Source of the DNA: Alphaproteobacteria bacterium
GTDB lineage: Bacteria; Pseudomonadota; Alphaproteobacteria; SMXP01
Reading direction: 5' to 3'
DNA: 64,000 bases
NCBI GenBank assembly: GCA_028285305.1
Contig: JANQPV010000022.1
Span: 201,322-265,321 of the forward strand
Shown here: positions 45,349-54,620 of the stretch, one piece after another
Position numbering within the stretch: the stretch's first letter is position 1
How the letters are laid out: every line of letters begins with the position of its first letter
Translations under genes and position numbers: made by a program
Notes under the pieces: generated by a model
What the model was told of the DNA's origin: nothing
What the model saw: the letters and a program-made list of their open reading frames with translations, nothing else
Database searches by the model: none

Positions 45349-46353
45349 TTAGGCGGCGATGTTGAACTTGTCCGCGGTGAATGCATCAAATGTGCGTTGG
45401 GCATCTTCTGCGGTTGCGGCCATGGGGGCGATGATATGGGTGTGGATCCCAGTTTCCGCACACCATTGCAGCCGTTCTTGGCACTCTTCAGGCGACCCGA
45501 TAATGGCGATTTCGTCAACCACCTCATCAGAGAGGGCGCCGGTTGTTTTGGCCCGGTCTTTCTCAGCCCAGCCTTCGCGAATAACGGCGGCCACATCTTC
45601 AAAACCGGCCCAAGCGAGAAACTGATTATAGACCGGTGTTGCATAGTAAGGTGCAAACGCCGCCCGGAAGAGGTCGCGGGCTCCTTCTTTATTGTCCGTG
45701 ACCAGAACCATGTAGCGGTTGACGATTTCGATGTCTTGCCAGTTCTTGCCGGCGCGCTCTGCGCCGATCTTCACATGCTCCATCATCTTTGGCAGGGCTC
45801 GCTTCGGCCAAAGGTTGAAGACGACACCATCGCCGACTTCCGCGGCCATCTCGATCATCTTGGAGCGGAGAGCCGCCAAATAGACCGGAACGGGCTTCTC
45901 CAGCGGCGCCTGTCGGTAGCCGTGGCTCTTGACGGTGGAAAGATCGAAGTTTGACTTTTCCCCTGCGAGCATGGACTTTACCATGATCGCCGTTTCCTTG
46001 ACGCGGGTGAGCGGCTTGTCAAAGTCCTGGCCGTGCCAGCCCACCATCATGTTTTGGCTGGAGGATCCTAAGCCCATTACAAAACGATCGGGAAGAATTT
46101 GTCCCAACGCATTGGCGGTTGCGGCGAGAACCGCCGGCGTGCGGCTGTAGACCGGCGTGACGGCGACACCGAACCGCAGCGTCTTTGTGTGGTGGGCCAG
46201 AGCAGCTGTGGTCGTGAGGGCATCAGGTGCCCCCGAATCTCCCCACCACGCATCGGCGTAGCCGACATCCTCGGCCCACTTCACGCGCTCGATCGTGTCT
46301 GTCACACTGGGACCAGCAGGCAATGTCACTGCCATTCTTTGTTGTACCGTCAC
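45349..46353 (-). CDS. Luciferase-like F420-dependent oxidoreductase
   Basis: 334 residues starting at GTG 46353 with GAGGGAGAA upstream. Barrel features are GYADAWWGDSGAPDAL, LRFGVAVTPVYSRTPAV, GLGSSSQNMMVGWHG and PVYLAALRSKMIEMAAEVGDGVVFN, as in F420 methylene-H4MPT-reductase-like (Mer/LLM) enzymes. It stands 36 bases after another luciferase-like gene on the same strand and 39 before the split-barrel gene, so these three probably form one transcript convergent with the F420 operon. Confidence 0.88.
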   Translation of the reverse strand: MTVQQRMAVTLPAGPSVTDTIERVKWAEDVGYADAWWGDSGAPDALTTTAALAHHTKTLRFGVAVTPVYSRTPAVLAATANALGQILPDRFVMGLGSSSQNMMVGWHGQDFDKPLTRVKETAIMVKSMLAGEKSNFDLSTVKSHGYRQAPLEKPVPVYLAALRSKMIEMAAEVGDGVVFNLWPKRALPKMMEHVKIGAERAGKNWQDIEIVNRYMVLVTDNKEGARDLFRAAFAPYYATPVYNQFLAWAGFEDVAAVIREGWAEKDRAKTTGALSDEVVDEIAIIGSPEECQERLQWCAETGIHTHIIAPMAATAEDAQRTFDAFTADKFNIAA

Positions 46354-46389
46354 TTGGTATTCTCCCTCTACGTCTTATTCTGCTTGCCG

Positions 46390-47295
46390 CTATGCGAATG
46401 CGGCGAAGAGTTCTTCGATGGCCACCATCTGACCGCCGTTGGCAGACGAGGGGACCAATATGGGTGTGCTGATGCCTGCATCGAACCAGGCCTCGACACC
46501 TTCGCGGACCTTGGACACCGGGCCATAGAGCGTGTTGTCCGATAGCCATTTATCACTCATCAGTGAGGGGATCTTATCGAACTCCTTGCCTTCGATTGCC
46601 TTTTCGATGGCGTCCATTTCTTCGACGTAGCCGGCGGCGCGCCAGTAATTGCGATAGTTGGGCAACGATACGTAGCCCGTCAATGTTTTGCGATTGACAG
46701 CTGCGGCGGCTTTTTCATCGTCGCTAATGACTGTTGGGATCATGTCGCCCACAAAGAAGCCGGCATCTCGTTTGGCTTGGGAAATCGCGCCCAATTGCTC
46801 CGGCATATAGGATCTGGAGCCGTTTGCCCACACAGCGCCGTCACTGATTTCCAAAGCCAGGTCCAACATCTTGCTACGAAGGGTTGCCAGCGTAATGGGC
46901 GGGAGCGGACCGGTTTCTTTTTCGGCCGCGCGCATGTCTTCTACATATTGGCGGGTGTCGGACAGAGGTTTGCCGACACTCAGTTTATAGCGGTTGTAGA
47001 CAGGGCCGTGGCTGACGCCGATGCCGAGATGAAAACGCCCATTTGAAACTTCCTGAATGAAGGCGGATGTGCGGGCCAGCTCAACGGGATGACGATAATA
47101 GATCGGTTGGATGGCGGTGCCGAAGTGGATTTCGTTCGTAACATGGGCTATCGACTGGCACAGGGCCATGCAGTCGCCGAGGCTGGGACAGTAAATGCCG
47201 GCAAAGCCTCTTTTCTCCATTTCGGTTGCAATGTCGATGGTTCTTGAGCGGCGCGTGGGAACGGCGGCCAAGGAGACGGCGGGCATGCGGGTCAT
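46390..47295 (-). CDS. Luciferase-like F420-dependent oxidoreductase
   Basis: 301 residues. GFAGIYCPSLGDCMALCQSIAH, FGTAIQPIYYRHPVELARTSA and FHLGIGVSHGPVYNRY are the family segments. ATG 47295, with AAAGGA six bases upstream, is preferred over TTG 47301. It is the first gene of the minus-strand group and divergent from a fourth luciferase-like gene. Substrate unknown. Confidence 0.88.
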   Translation of the reverse strand: MTRMPAVSLAAVPTRRSRTIDIATEMEKRGFAGIYCPSLGDCMALCQSIAHVTNEIHFGTAIQPIYYRHPVELARTSAFIQEVSNGRFHLGIGVSHGPVYNRYKLSVGKPLSDTRQYVEDMRAAEKETGPLPPITLATLRSKMLDLALEISDGAVWANGSRSYMPEQLGAISQAKRDAGFFVGDMIPTVISDDEKAAAAVNRKTLTGYVSLPNYRNYWRAAGYVEEMDAIEKAIEGKEFDKIPSLMSDKWLSDNTLYGPVSKVREGVEAWFDAGISTPILVPSSANGGQMVAIEELFAAFA

Positions 47296-47452
47296 AGTCA
47301 ATCCTTTGTTTTATTCCGGACTACCCTAATGCCTCGCCCGCGCGCTGCAAGTCTTCTTGTTTTGCGGGGATGCTGCTATGCCGTTTCGCTGTTGATCGAG
47401 CGGAGAATTCCTCGATACAGTCCGAGATTGCAGATTAACAATAGAGGCCGAT

Positions 47453-48391
47453 ATGAGCATTCGAATTGGGATCGGGGCGCTGGCCCATGTATTTGAGGAC
47501 TCAGACGGCTTCTGGCGCTGGGTAGATGTCCTGGAGGAAAGCGGTGTCGATTCTCTTTGGCAGTCAGACCGGCTCATCTCAAAGGAAGTCCAGCTTGAAA
47601 CCATGAGCGTGATGGCGGCGCTGGCCGGACGAACGCAGCGTCTCAAATTCGGGATGAACGCGGTCGTGCTTCCTTACCGGGATCCGCTCGTCTTGGCGAA
47701 ACAATGCGCCACCATTGACTATTTGAGTAAGGGCCGCTTGCTGCCGGTATTTGGCGTTGGAGCGCCATTTAATCCGGAATGGAAAGCCACAGGACGCGTG
47801 ACGAAAGCGCGAGGAAAAAAATCCAATGAAGCTCTTGAGATCATGAAACGGCTTTGGACAGGGGACAAAATCTCGTTCGACGGAGAGTTTTATTCGTATA
47901 CGGATGCGCAGATTTCACCGAAGCCGGTGCAAAAGAACTTCCCGGTTTGGATTGGTGGCAACAGTCCGGCGGCAATTGACCGAACGGCGCAAATGGGTAC
48001 GGGATGGCTGGGCGGTATCGTGACGCCGGAAAAGTGTGGTGTGGTCATTTCATCCATTAAGGATAAAGCTAGAGAATGCGGGCGTAAGATTGATGACGAC
48101 CATTACGGTGTGACGCTCGGTTATCGTTTCGGCTCTTACGACGATAAGCCAGTACAAACGTTCATTGATCGGATTAATTCAAGGCGGCCGGATGGTTTTG
48201 ATCCCAAGACCTGCCTTGCTGTCGGGACACCGGCCGAAGTTGCGGATGCCTTCAAGAGTTTTGTGGCGGCAGGGTCTTGCAAGTTCGTTGCTGTTCCGCT
48301 GGCGGAGAATGAGCAAGATATTCTCTACCAAACCGAATCTCTTGCCGGTGAGACCCTGCCTGAGGTCGAAGACCGACCAACGCGTCACTGA
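47453..48391 (+). CDS. Luciferase-like F420-dependent oxidoreductase
   Basis: 312 residues: GVDSLWQSDRLISKEVQLE, LKFGMNAVVLPYRDPLVLAKQCATIDYLSKGRLLPVFGVG, then SPKPVQKNFPVWIGGNSPAAIDR. This is the subgroup close to F420-dependent glucose-6-phosphate dehydrogenase-like and mycobacterial LLM proteins. It is directly followed by a small membrane protein gene starting two bases after its stop. Confidence 0.87.
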   Translation: MSIRIGIGALAHVFEDSDGFWRWVDVLEESGVDSLWQSDRLISKEVQLETMSVMAALAGRTQRLKFGMNAVVLPYRDPLVLAKQCATIDYLSKGRLLPVFGVGAPFNPEWKATGRVTKARGKKSNEALEIMKRLWTGDKISFDGEFYSYTDAQISPKPVQKNFPVWIGGNSPAAIDRTAQMGTGWLGGIVTPEKCGVVISSIKDKARECGRKIDDDHYGVTLGYRFGSYDDKPVQTFIDRINSRRPDGFDPKTCLAVGTPAEVADAFKSFVAAGSCKFVAVPLAENEQDILYQTESLAGETLPEVEDRPTRH

Positions 48392-48393
48392 AG

Positions 48394-48903
48394 GTGTCGC
48401 TTTCAGATCCAGATCGCGGCGTCGACACTTACGATCGGTTGCCGATCGTTTCGGAAGTGGGCGGCTCCATCATTTTCACGACCGCGGCACTCTTTGCCTG
48501 GAACAATGCATTTCGGATTCTGCCATTCTCCAGTTTTTGGAGCGGTGTGTTGGCGGTGGTTGGGCTCATCTTGTTCACCCCATCTTGGATGTTGTTGCGG
48601 CGGTTCGTGTCTCCACTGAATAGTCAGCGCACTCGCCTTAGTGTGGGAACCGCCGGTGTATTGATTGTGCTCTTTAGTTTCGACCTTGTGGGAGATGCGC
48701 GCCGGTCGGCGTCTGTCACTTACTTTGAGGAGAATCCGGACGAAGTAATGGGTGTGCTGCGAGAAGCGATGGACAAAGATCATTGGCTTCATGTGGAGAC
48801 CATTGTCGGGCAATATCGGGATGTCGAGGATCCAGCCTATCTTGAGCTCGAAGCGGAGGCGCGCAAAGGTCTCGACCGCTGGTACAAAGGATTGCCGAAT
48901 TAG
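48394..48903 (+). CDS. Membrane protein of unknown function
   Basis: 169 residues starting at GTG 48394, two bases after the preceding stop, so translation is probably coupled. Three hydrophobic segments (about residues 20-38, 46-66, 82-98) are followed by a soluble, acidic C-terminal part with EENPDEVMGVLREAMDKDHWL. Not recognised. Confidence 0.7.
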   Translation: MSLSDPDRGVDTYDRLPIVSEVGGSIIFTTAALFAWNNAFRILPFSSFWSGVLAVVGLILFTPSWMLLRRFVSPLNSQRTRLSVGTAGVLIVLFSFDLVGDARRSASVTYFEENPDEVMGVLREAMDKDHWLHVETIVGQYRDVEDPAYLELEAEARKGLDRWYKGLPN

Positions 48904-48931
48904 CTTGCTTTTGTTGTTCATTTGGATAATT

Positions 48932-48949
48932 GTTTCAAATATTGGAAAC
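48932..48949. promoter_or_regulatory. Near-perfect 18-bp palindrome upstream of a cupin gene
   Basis: GTTTCAAATATTGGAAAC is symmetric at 16 of 18 positions. It lies 28-45 bases before ATG 48977 in an AT-rich stretch, downstream of a possible -10 element GATAAT (48925). It is an operator candidate; the protein is unknown. Confidence 0.45.
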
Positions 48950-48976
48950 TATATCTGAGTGGATAGAGGTACGAAT

Positions 48977-49399
48977 ATGGCTGAGTCGCATCAACATTCC
49001 TTCCCACTTCAAGCGTTCGATCTAAGCAAAACCCCACTCCATTTCGATGGCCAGAGCGTGACACCGGTAGAAGGGTTCACGCACGATGAGTTCGGGTTTA
49101 ACGCCTATATCGCGAAGTATTGCAGCGATGGGAATCCAGGGCGGTTGTTTATGCTTGAAGCTACGCCGAACGATTGGCCCGGCTGGGAGTGTCATACCCA
49201 AGGGGACGAGATTGTTATTGTTCTCGAAGGTGCGGGTACGTTCATCCAGGAGTTGGATGGTGAGGAGTATCGAATCCCATTCGGTCCCGGCAGCGTTATC
49301 GTGAATCCCTCCGGGGTCTGGCATACGGCAGATGTCGAGGAGTCGATGCGGGCCATCTATGTTACGCCCTGTCCTGGGACAGAGCAAAGGGGCCGCTAA
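48977..49399 (+). CDS. Cupin domain protein
   Basis: 140 residues, one cupin domain: GWECHTQGDEIVIVLEGAGTFIQELDGEEYRIPFGPGSVIVNPSGVWHTADV. The ligand pattern is CHTQGDE..H, short of one His of the canonical set. AGAGGT stands about seven bases before ATG 48977; an in-frame GTG lies at 48959. Substrate unknown. Confidence 0.82.
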   Translation: MAESHQHSFPLQAFDLSKTPLHFDGQSVTPVEGFTHDEFGFNAYIAKYCSDGNPGRLFMLEATPNDWPGWECHTQGDEIVIVLEGAGTFIQELDGEEYRIPFGPGSVIVNPSGVWHTADVEESMRAIYVTPCPGTEQRGR

Positions 49400-49432
49400 G
49401 CACAGCTCGAGAAAGGCGCGGGTTCGAGTCTA

Positions 49433-49912
49433 ATGGAATGCACCCGGCGAGATGTTTTGAGTTTACCCCTGTTGCTGAGCGTTTTTGCCAGCGGAGAGGT
49501 GTATGCGGGCCAAGAGGTTGTGATGGCAGAAGAAACCGATCTGATTGCAGAATTTCAAGGCGTTGAAGACCGATTTAATCGGGCGATGGTTTCCAACGAC
49601 GTGGGCCTAATCGCGGCCTGCATCACCGATGATTGGGTGTTGGTCAACCCGCAAAGCGGGCCTGTTCCGCGCGATATGATTTTGAGCATTATTGGCGCCG
49701 GCATCCTTACGCATTCGATGATGACCAAAAAGGTGCACCGGGTCAAAGCTTATGAGACCACGGCAGTTGTGACGAGCCGTGGGCAGAACACAGGAACCTA
49801 TCAGGGGGCGCCGATTGAGGCGGACGAGTGGATAACGGACGTTTATGTTCGCCGCGGTGGTGATTGGCTCTGCAGTCTTACACATCTCACTCCGGTGACA
49901 CCGGGCACGTAA
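49433..49912 (+). CDS. NTF2-like (DUF4440/SnoaL) protein, possibly exported
   Basis: 159 residues from ATG 49433. The first 25 residues, TRRDVLSLPLLLSVFASGEVYA, look like a signal peptide with a Tat-type RR. The domain starts at EETDLIAEFQGVEDRFNRAMVSNDVGLIAACITDDWVLVNPQSG, typical of the DUF4440 family. An internal ATG at 49523 with AGAGG upstream would give a cytoplasmic form, so location is open. Function unknown. Confidence 0.75.
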   Translation: MECTRRDVLSLPLLLSVFASGEVYAGQEVVMAEETDLIAEFQGVEDRFNRAMVSNDVGLIAACITDDWVLVNPQSGPVPRDMILSIIGAGILTHSMMTKKVHRVKAYETTAVVTSRGQNTGTYQGAPIEADEWITDVYVRRGGDWLCSLTHLTPVTPGT

Positions 49913-50008
49913 GTTGCGTTGACGCTCAAGCTGGGGTCCAAAGACCTGGAGCTCTTCCCGTGAAGAGTCTATGGTTCGACTATGTGGTTATAGACTGGAG
50001 ATCGGCTT

Positions 50009-50410
50009 ATGCGTCTCAACACCTATTTGAATTTTCCCGGAACGTGCAAAGAAGCATTCGAACGCTATCACGCCATATTGGGCGGTGAGATCACGGCCAT
50101 GATGGCCGGTGATTCGATGCCGGACGAGTTCAAAAACGATCCCACTTGGCAGGGCCGGGTCATGCATGCGTGCCTCACCGTTGGCGGTATGGATCTTATG
50201 GGTTCCGATGTACCGGACGAGCACTTCCAGACGCCTCAAGGGTACAGCGTCTCCATCCATATCGACGACGAAGGCGAAGCCGACCGGATCTTTACTGCCC
50301 TCGCGGACGGCGGGAACGTGACCATGCCGCTGGAGCCCACGTTTTGGGCTAAGAAATTTGGTCAGGTTACAGATAAGTTTGGTATTAATTGGATGGTGGA
50401 TTGCGGGTGA
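50009..50410 (+). CDS. PhnB-like VOC-fold protein
   Basis: 133 residues: YLNFPGTCKEAFERYHAILGGEITAMM, VMHACLTVGGMDLMGSD and the closing KKFGQVTDKFGINWMVDC are the signature of the PhnB/demethylubiquinone-methyltransferase-like vicinal oxygen chelate proteins. GGAGAT stands before ATG 50009. Biochemical role unknown; the historical methyltransferase name is not supported by structure. Confidence 0.88.
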   Translation: MRLNTYLNFPGTCKEAFERYHAILGGEITAMMAGDSMPDEFKNDPTWQGRVMHACLTVGGMDLMGSDVPDEHFQTPQGYSVSIHIDDEGEADRIFTALADGGNVTMPLEPTFWAKKFGQVTDKFGINWMVDCG

Positions 50411-50429
50411 TAGCTAATGGCTGGGGCCG

Positions 50430-50792
50430 TCAAGTGATCGGCGGCTGCCAAAGCTGGATGCCGTTTCCTTCGGGATCTGTGAGCGTTGCAAATTTCCCGT
50501 GCGGGTAGTCTTCTATATCGGCAACCTCAATCCCTGCTCCGCGCAGTTGGTCGACCATTTTTGGAAGGTCATCCACGCGGAAGTTGATCATCCAGGTCTT
50601 CCCGGCCGGGATCATCGGGTCATCCTGGGTGAACGGATCGAACACGGTATAGCCTGCGTCTTGGTGCCAGGGCGTCCCGCCACTGTATTGTGGCGCTAAA
50701 TCAATCCCCAGATGGTCTTTGTACCACTGACCGAGTTCTTTGGGGCCTTCTGCACGAAAGAAGAAACCCCCAATGCCTCTAACCTTTTCCAT
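50430..50792 (-). CDS. Glyoxalase-like VOC-fold protein
   Basis: 120 residues: GIGGFFFRAEGPKELGQWYKDHLGI, WMINFRVDDLPKMVDQLRGAGIEV and ATLTDPEGNGIQLWQPP. The last Glu position of a glyoxalase metal site is Gln (GIQLWQP), so metal binding may be altered. It is convergent with the other VOC-fold gene 19 bases away. Confidence 0.87.
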   Translation of the reverse strand: MEKVRGIGGFFFRAEGPKELGQWYKDHLGIDLAPQYSGGTPWHQDAGYTVFDPFTQDDPMIPAGKTWMINFRVDDLPKMVDQLRGAGIEVADIEDYPHGKFATLTDPEGNGIQLWQPPIT

Positions 50793-50921
50793 ACCGTCTC
50801 CACAAATCGAGATGTTCTCATTATTGCTGATTGGGGCATGCCCATGCTATCACTGTAGCCTGGGTCAGAGCCGTCCACAAATGAACTCTTCAACAGTACA
50901 ATCTAGGCTGATGCAGATCGA

Positions 50922-51848
50922 TCAAAGCTTCAGGTCGACGAACATTAAGGCATGATCGCTGGCATGCGGTCGTCGGTCTCCGACTTCTTCATACCTCATT
51001 CCGGTGTAGTCAGACGCGGAACGCCCCAGTCCCATCCTTAAGACTTCCGGTTGTGCTTCGATCTCGGTGTGCGCCAGTGAATGCGAAGCAAAGATTCGAT
51101 CGGGACACGTATAAACATCAAAGTCCTGATGATAGTAAGTCCAACGTTCGCTCTCTGGTAAGCGGGTGCACAAATCAACAGCGCACCCTTCTGTGACAGG
51201 CGTCAGGTCTGCCTCGTCCTCTTTTGTATGGGCGTTGAAATCACCAAGAGCCACCCAAGGAGATGTCTCTAAGTTTAGTACATCTCGTTGGATAATGTGG
51301 CGAACTGCGACCGCTTCGGCTCGCCTGATGGCTCGGCTCGCCTCATCTCCCAACCCGGAAGCTTTGAAATGGCAAATAAAGAGATGCAATCCGGAACACC
51401 GCACGGCGAGGCAATCACGGCGAAAAACGGGCGCTTCAGGGGCCGTGCCGCGGGGAGGCTCTTGATCAATGTCTTCGAACCGCAAGTTTGCGTTGCTTTG
51501 TACTTGATCGAATGGCAGTCGGCTGATGACTGCCACATCCATGCTGCGCCCATCATTGCCTTCGAGACAGACCCGGTGCGGATAGACCACCCCATGCCTT
51601 ATGAGCAGTTCGTCATGGAAGTGATCCAGCGTGTGTTGATCAAACACTTCTTGCAACGCGATGACATCCGCTTGTGCGTCCGCGATCAGTTTCGCGGTTA
51701 GCTCTCTATCCTGAGCGTCTAGCGCTCGACCGTGCTTCTCGTCGTCAACGCTTTCATTGTCATCGGTATCACGTGCGCCATCAAGGCGCAGCTCTCCTTC
51801 TCTGTGCCTGAGTCTTAAATTCTGCACATTGAAGGTTGCTATGCGCAT
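50922..51848 (-). CDS. Endonuclease/exonuclease/phosphatase family protein
   Basis: 308 residues with the full active-site set of the family: ATFNVQNL, ALQEVFDQ, GDFNAHTKEDEADL and the closing HASDHALMF. It would hydrolyse a phosphodiester in nucleic acid or a phospholipid or sugar. No signal peptide, so cytoplasmic. It is followed upstream on the same strand by a 97-residue protein gene 32 bases away. Confidence 0.87.
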   Translation of the reverse strand: MRIATFNVQNLRLRHREGELRLDGARDTDDNESVDDEKHGRALDAQDRELTAKLIADAQADVIALQEVFDQHTLDHFHDELLIRHGVVYPHRVCLEGNDGRSMDVAVISRLPFDQVQSNANLRFEDIDQEPPRGTAPEAPVFRRDCLAVRCSGLHLFICHFKASGLGDEASRAIRRAEAVAVRHIIQRDVLNLETSPWVALGDFNAHTKEDEADLTPVTEGCAVDLCTRLPESERWTYYHQDFDVYTCPDRIFASHSLAHTEIEAQPEVLRMGLGRSASDYTGMRYEEVGDRRPHASDHALMFVDLKL

Positions 51849-51880
51849 GACTCTGACATTGCTTTTTCAAATTTCGATCC

Positions 51881-52174
51881 CTAAGTGCGCGCCAGTTGTT
51901 TTGCCGCTTCAATGAGCTCCTCTTGATGCTGGGCGTCGATGCCATCGACTTGGTCGATCGCCTCCGCCATCGCGCCGAGAATCTCCGCGAGCAGGTGATA
52001 GTGAATGTGAAAGCCGACTTTGCGTTTCTCGCCTTTTTGGCGATCAAGGTAAAGGTGGATGCCTTCTTGGTCGGCCTTTACGTCGTACCGGTCGCCCCGT
52101 GCGAACGAGCCCACGTAAAACTTCTCTGGAAAATCAATCGAAACTTCGGTCTTTTCTGTGATGATTGAAGACAT
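51881..52174 (-). CDS. Hypothetical protein, 97 residues
   Basis: ATG 52174 has AGGAGT upstream. The sequence is charged, with a beta-rich first half (FYVGSFARGDRYDVKADQEGIHLYLD) and a helical second half. No known family is recognised. It is probably transcribed with the phosphatase-like gene. Confidence 0.7.
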   Translation of the reverse strand: MSSIITEKTEVSIDFPEKFYVGSFARGDRYDVKADQEGIHLYLDRQKGEKRKVGFHIHYHLLAEILGAMAEAIDQVDGIDAQHQEELIEAAKQLART

Positions 52175-52344
52175 GGTGTACTCCTGATTATCTAAGGCGC
52201 GAGACCATAGCGGTCCTGCGCCGGGCTCTCAAAGTCTATCCGTAAACCGGTTAACGTGAAGTCAGTCGAGTCTTCCCTCCTCATGCAGACTTCCTTGACT
52301 CTCTGCAAACCTAGTTCTCATTTGTTGCTTTGATCAAGCTGTTC

Positions 52345-52725
52345 TCATGGAGATGGCAGAGTCCTTATATAGCTGACGATGTCGGTGATTTGTTCGCGAG
52401 ACAGCTGGATATGATCCATCGGCCAATGGGGCTGAGCGAGGAAGGCGTTTAAATACTCATCCGTCTTTGCTGGATCGTTTGCGATGGACTGCCAAGACGG
52501 TCCAATATCAGCTGCTGTCGTGGTTTCCGAAACAACGTGGCAGCTGTTGCACCACGCTTCGCTCAGACGTTCACCCTTTAGGGCATCGCCCATTCTCGTG
52601 AGGGGCGGAGGCGTAACCTCTTCTTCTTCGCTATTTTCGTCCTGTGAGCATGCTGTTAGCCAGAAACACACCAAAATCAGAATGCATCTGGGCAGCGCGA
52701 AGGTCTTAATTTTTAAACCAGGCAA
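52345..52725 (-). CDS. Lipoprotein cytochrome c
   Basis: 126 residues. It starts at TTG 52725, supported by AGGAG eight bases upstream. A signal peptide ends in lipobox LTAC (Cys about residue 26), followed by an acidic linker. The haem motif is CNSCH (about residue 59) and the Met ligand is probably in HWPMDH. A single-haem, membrane-anchored electron carrier in the periplasm. Confidence 0.87.
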   Translation of the reverse strand: MPGLKIKTFALPRCILILVCFWLTACSQDENSEEEEVTPPPLTRMGDALKGERLSEAWCNSCHVVSETTTAADIGPSWQSIANDPAKTDEYLNAFLAQPHWPMDHIQLSREQITDIVSYIRTLPSP

Positions 52726-52956
52726 CTAAGTAACTCCTGCAGATTTGGGCGCTGAAAGCCACGTTCAGAAATACCATAGATTGCCGGATTGCTAACACCA
52801 GGTAAATCCCCCGGCGACTGTCCGACAGTTAAGAACCCTAAAGGAACCTCATGATCTAGAAGTGCTTCCGAAGAGGAGGGCACTCCCTCGCCACTTTGCA
52901 GTATTTTAAGAAAGGCGCTGCAAGATAAAGTCTATACTCAAACTGAGGTTTTCGGG

Positions 52957-53268
52957 ATGACCATTAAATTCTTCGCGGCGCCCTCAAATCTGGTCGCGGT
53001 TTTCGAACTTGAAGATAGAACGCATACACACAATGTGAGATCTTGCCCAGTGGTTGCTCTCACCCAGACGGAATTTGGTGAACTGAGCGCAATGTGTGCA
53101 GTTCAGGGCCATGAGTATTTTGTGCCCGTCGAAAAAGTTCCTGCATTGCTGCATGACGTTCACGGCGGACTCTATCGGTTCGACCACTATGGCTTTCTCA
53201 ACGCCGACCAGAAGGACACTCTCAGTCCGCTTTCGGAACTTCCTGTCGGCCGGGTGGCCGGGGGATAG
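52957..53268 (+). CDS. Hypothetical protein, 103 residues
   Basis: ATG 52957 has GAGG nine bases upstream. The product has no recognised domain; LHDVHGGLYRFDHYGFLN is compact and plausible. The opposite strand is also open here (52984-53469) but reads as low-quality protein. The 230 bases before the gene hold no other gene. Confidence 0.4.
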   Translation: MTIKFFAAPSNLVAVFELEDRTHTHNVRSCPVVALTQTEFGELSAMCAVQGHEYFVPVEKVPALLHDVHGGLYRFDHYGFLNADQKDTLSPLSELPVGRVAGG

Positions 53269-53351
53269 CTCGCGGTTCTCTTGCGACCATCCCAAGTAGT
53301 CGGTTACTTGCCGCGACATTAGCGCGGGTGTTTTTGGGTACCTCTCCCCAA

Positions 53352-54620
53352 CTACAACGGATGCAGTTGCACCGGTACGTTGGCGACGCCGCGGATGAAG
53401 TTGTTGGAGAGGCGCTCGATATCGCCGACCACTTCGACTTTGTGAAAGCGCTTCATAATTTCTTCCCACAAGACGCGCAGCTGCATTTCGGCCATTCGGT
53501 TGCCCATACAGCGGTGCACGCCGAAGCCGAAGGAGACGTGACTGCGCGCGTTGGAGCGGTCGATGAGGAACCGGTCTGCGTCGTCGAACACGGCCTCATC
53601 CCGGTTGCCCGAGAGATACCACATGACAACTTTTTCGCCTTCGCGGATGGTCTTGCCCCCCAGTTCGATGTCGTTGAGCGCCGTGCGGCGCATGTGAATG
53701 ACCGGTGTCTGCCAGCGGATCATTTCCGCCACCATATTGGGGATGAGGTCCGGTTTGCTGCGTAGTTTATCGTACTCCTCTGGGTGCTGATTGAGAGCGA
53801 TTACGCCGCCGCTGATGCTGTTGCGGGTGGTGTCGTTGCCGCCGACAATCAGTAGAATGATATTGCCGAGCATGAGGAAAGGGTCGTTGATGTGGTGCTT
53901 GGTCGCCTCGCCGTGAGCCAGCATGGACACAAAATCGAACTTGGGCTCCGCCGCCGCGCGCTCTTGCCACAATTGATGAAAAGTCATGGCGCAGTCCATC
54001 AATGCTGCCTTGCGTGCTTCCATGTCGTTGTCTTCGCCGGTGACTTTGGGCACAGCGGTTGTGATGTCCGACCAACGGATGAGATCCCGGCGCCGCTCGT
54101 ATGGAAAATCAAACAGTGTGGCGAGCATGCGTGCGGTCAGCTCCACAGACACTTTATCGACCCAATTGAACGTCTCGCCGACAGGCAAGTGATCGAGGAT
54201 GTCGGCCGCCCGTTCGCGAATAAGTGGCTCGAGTTCGGACAGATTCTTCGGTGCGACGGCGGGCGAAACGGCTTTGCGTTGGGGGCCGTGCTCGGGCTCA
54301 TCGAGCGTGATAAAGGAGACGGCTTTGCTGAGTTCACCCTGATCCACAGGATCGGCGATGGCGATGCCGCCTGCCTGGGACGAGAACACCTCATGATTGG
54401 TGTCCACCGCCATGATCATGTCATGGGAAGTGACCGACCAGAACGGGCCATTCTCGCTGTCCGCCAGATAATGGACTGGGGCTTCGCGGCGCAGACGGGC
54501 AAACCAGGGGCGCCATGTATCGTCTTTGAACAGATGAGGTTGGGAAACGTCGACGGCATCCAAGGGAATATCGTCGATGTCTTTGGTATTTATCGTTTCA
54601 TTCGCGAGATGTGTTGCCAT
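53352..54620 (-). CDS. Cytochrome P450
   Basis: 422 residues, soluble bacterial type. The I-helix motif is GGNDTTRN, the K-helix ExxR is EMIRW and the haem Cys is in FGFGVHRCMGNRMAE. AGGTGAT stands six bases before ATG 54620. No ferredoxin or reductase gene is adjacent. Its form resembles steroid- or terpene-oxidising CYPs of proteobacteria and actinobacteria; substrate unknown. Confidence 0.93.
   Translation of the reverse strand: MATHLANETINTKDIDDIPLDAVDVSQPHLFKDDTWRPWFARLRREAPVHYLADSENGPFWSVTSHDMIMAVDTNHEVFSSQAGGIAIADPVDQGELSKAVSFITLDEPEHGPQRKAVSPAVAPKNLSELEPLIRERAADILDHLPVGETFNWVDKVSVELTARMLATLFDFPYERRRDLIRWSDITTAVPKVTGEDNDMEARKAALMDCAMTFHQLWQERAAAEPKFDFVSMLAHGEATKHHINDPFLMLGNIILLIVGGNDTTRNSISGGVIALNQHPEEYDKLRSKPDLIPNMVAEMIRWQTPVIHMRRTALNDIELGGKTIREGEKVVMWYLSGNRDEAVFDDADRFLIDRSNARSHVSFGFGVHRCMGNRMAEMQLRVLWEEIMKRFHKVEVVGDIERLSNNFIRGVANVPVQLHPL

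Noticed and set aside
52984-53469. 161-codon minus-strand frame between cytochrome c and P450
   Set aside because: It overlaps the P450 end and its composition is typical of an antisense frame; the small plus-strand frame at 52957 is the better candidate.
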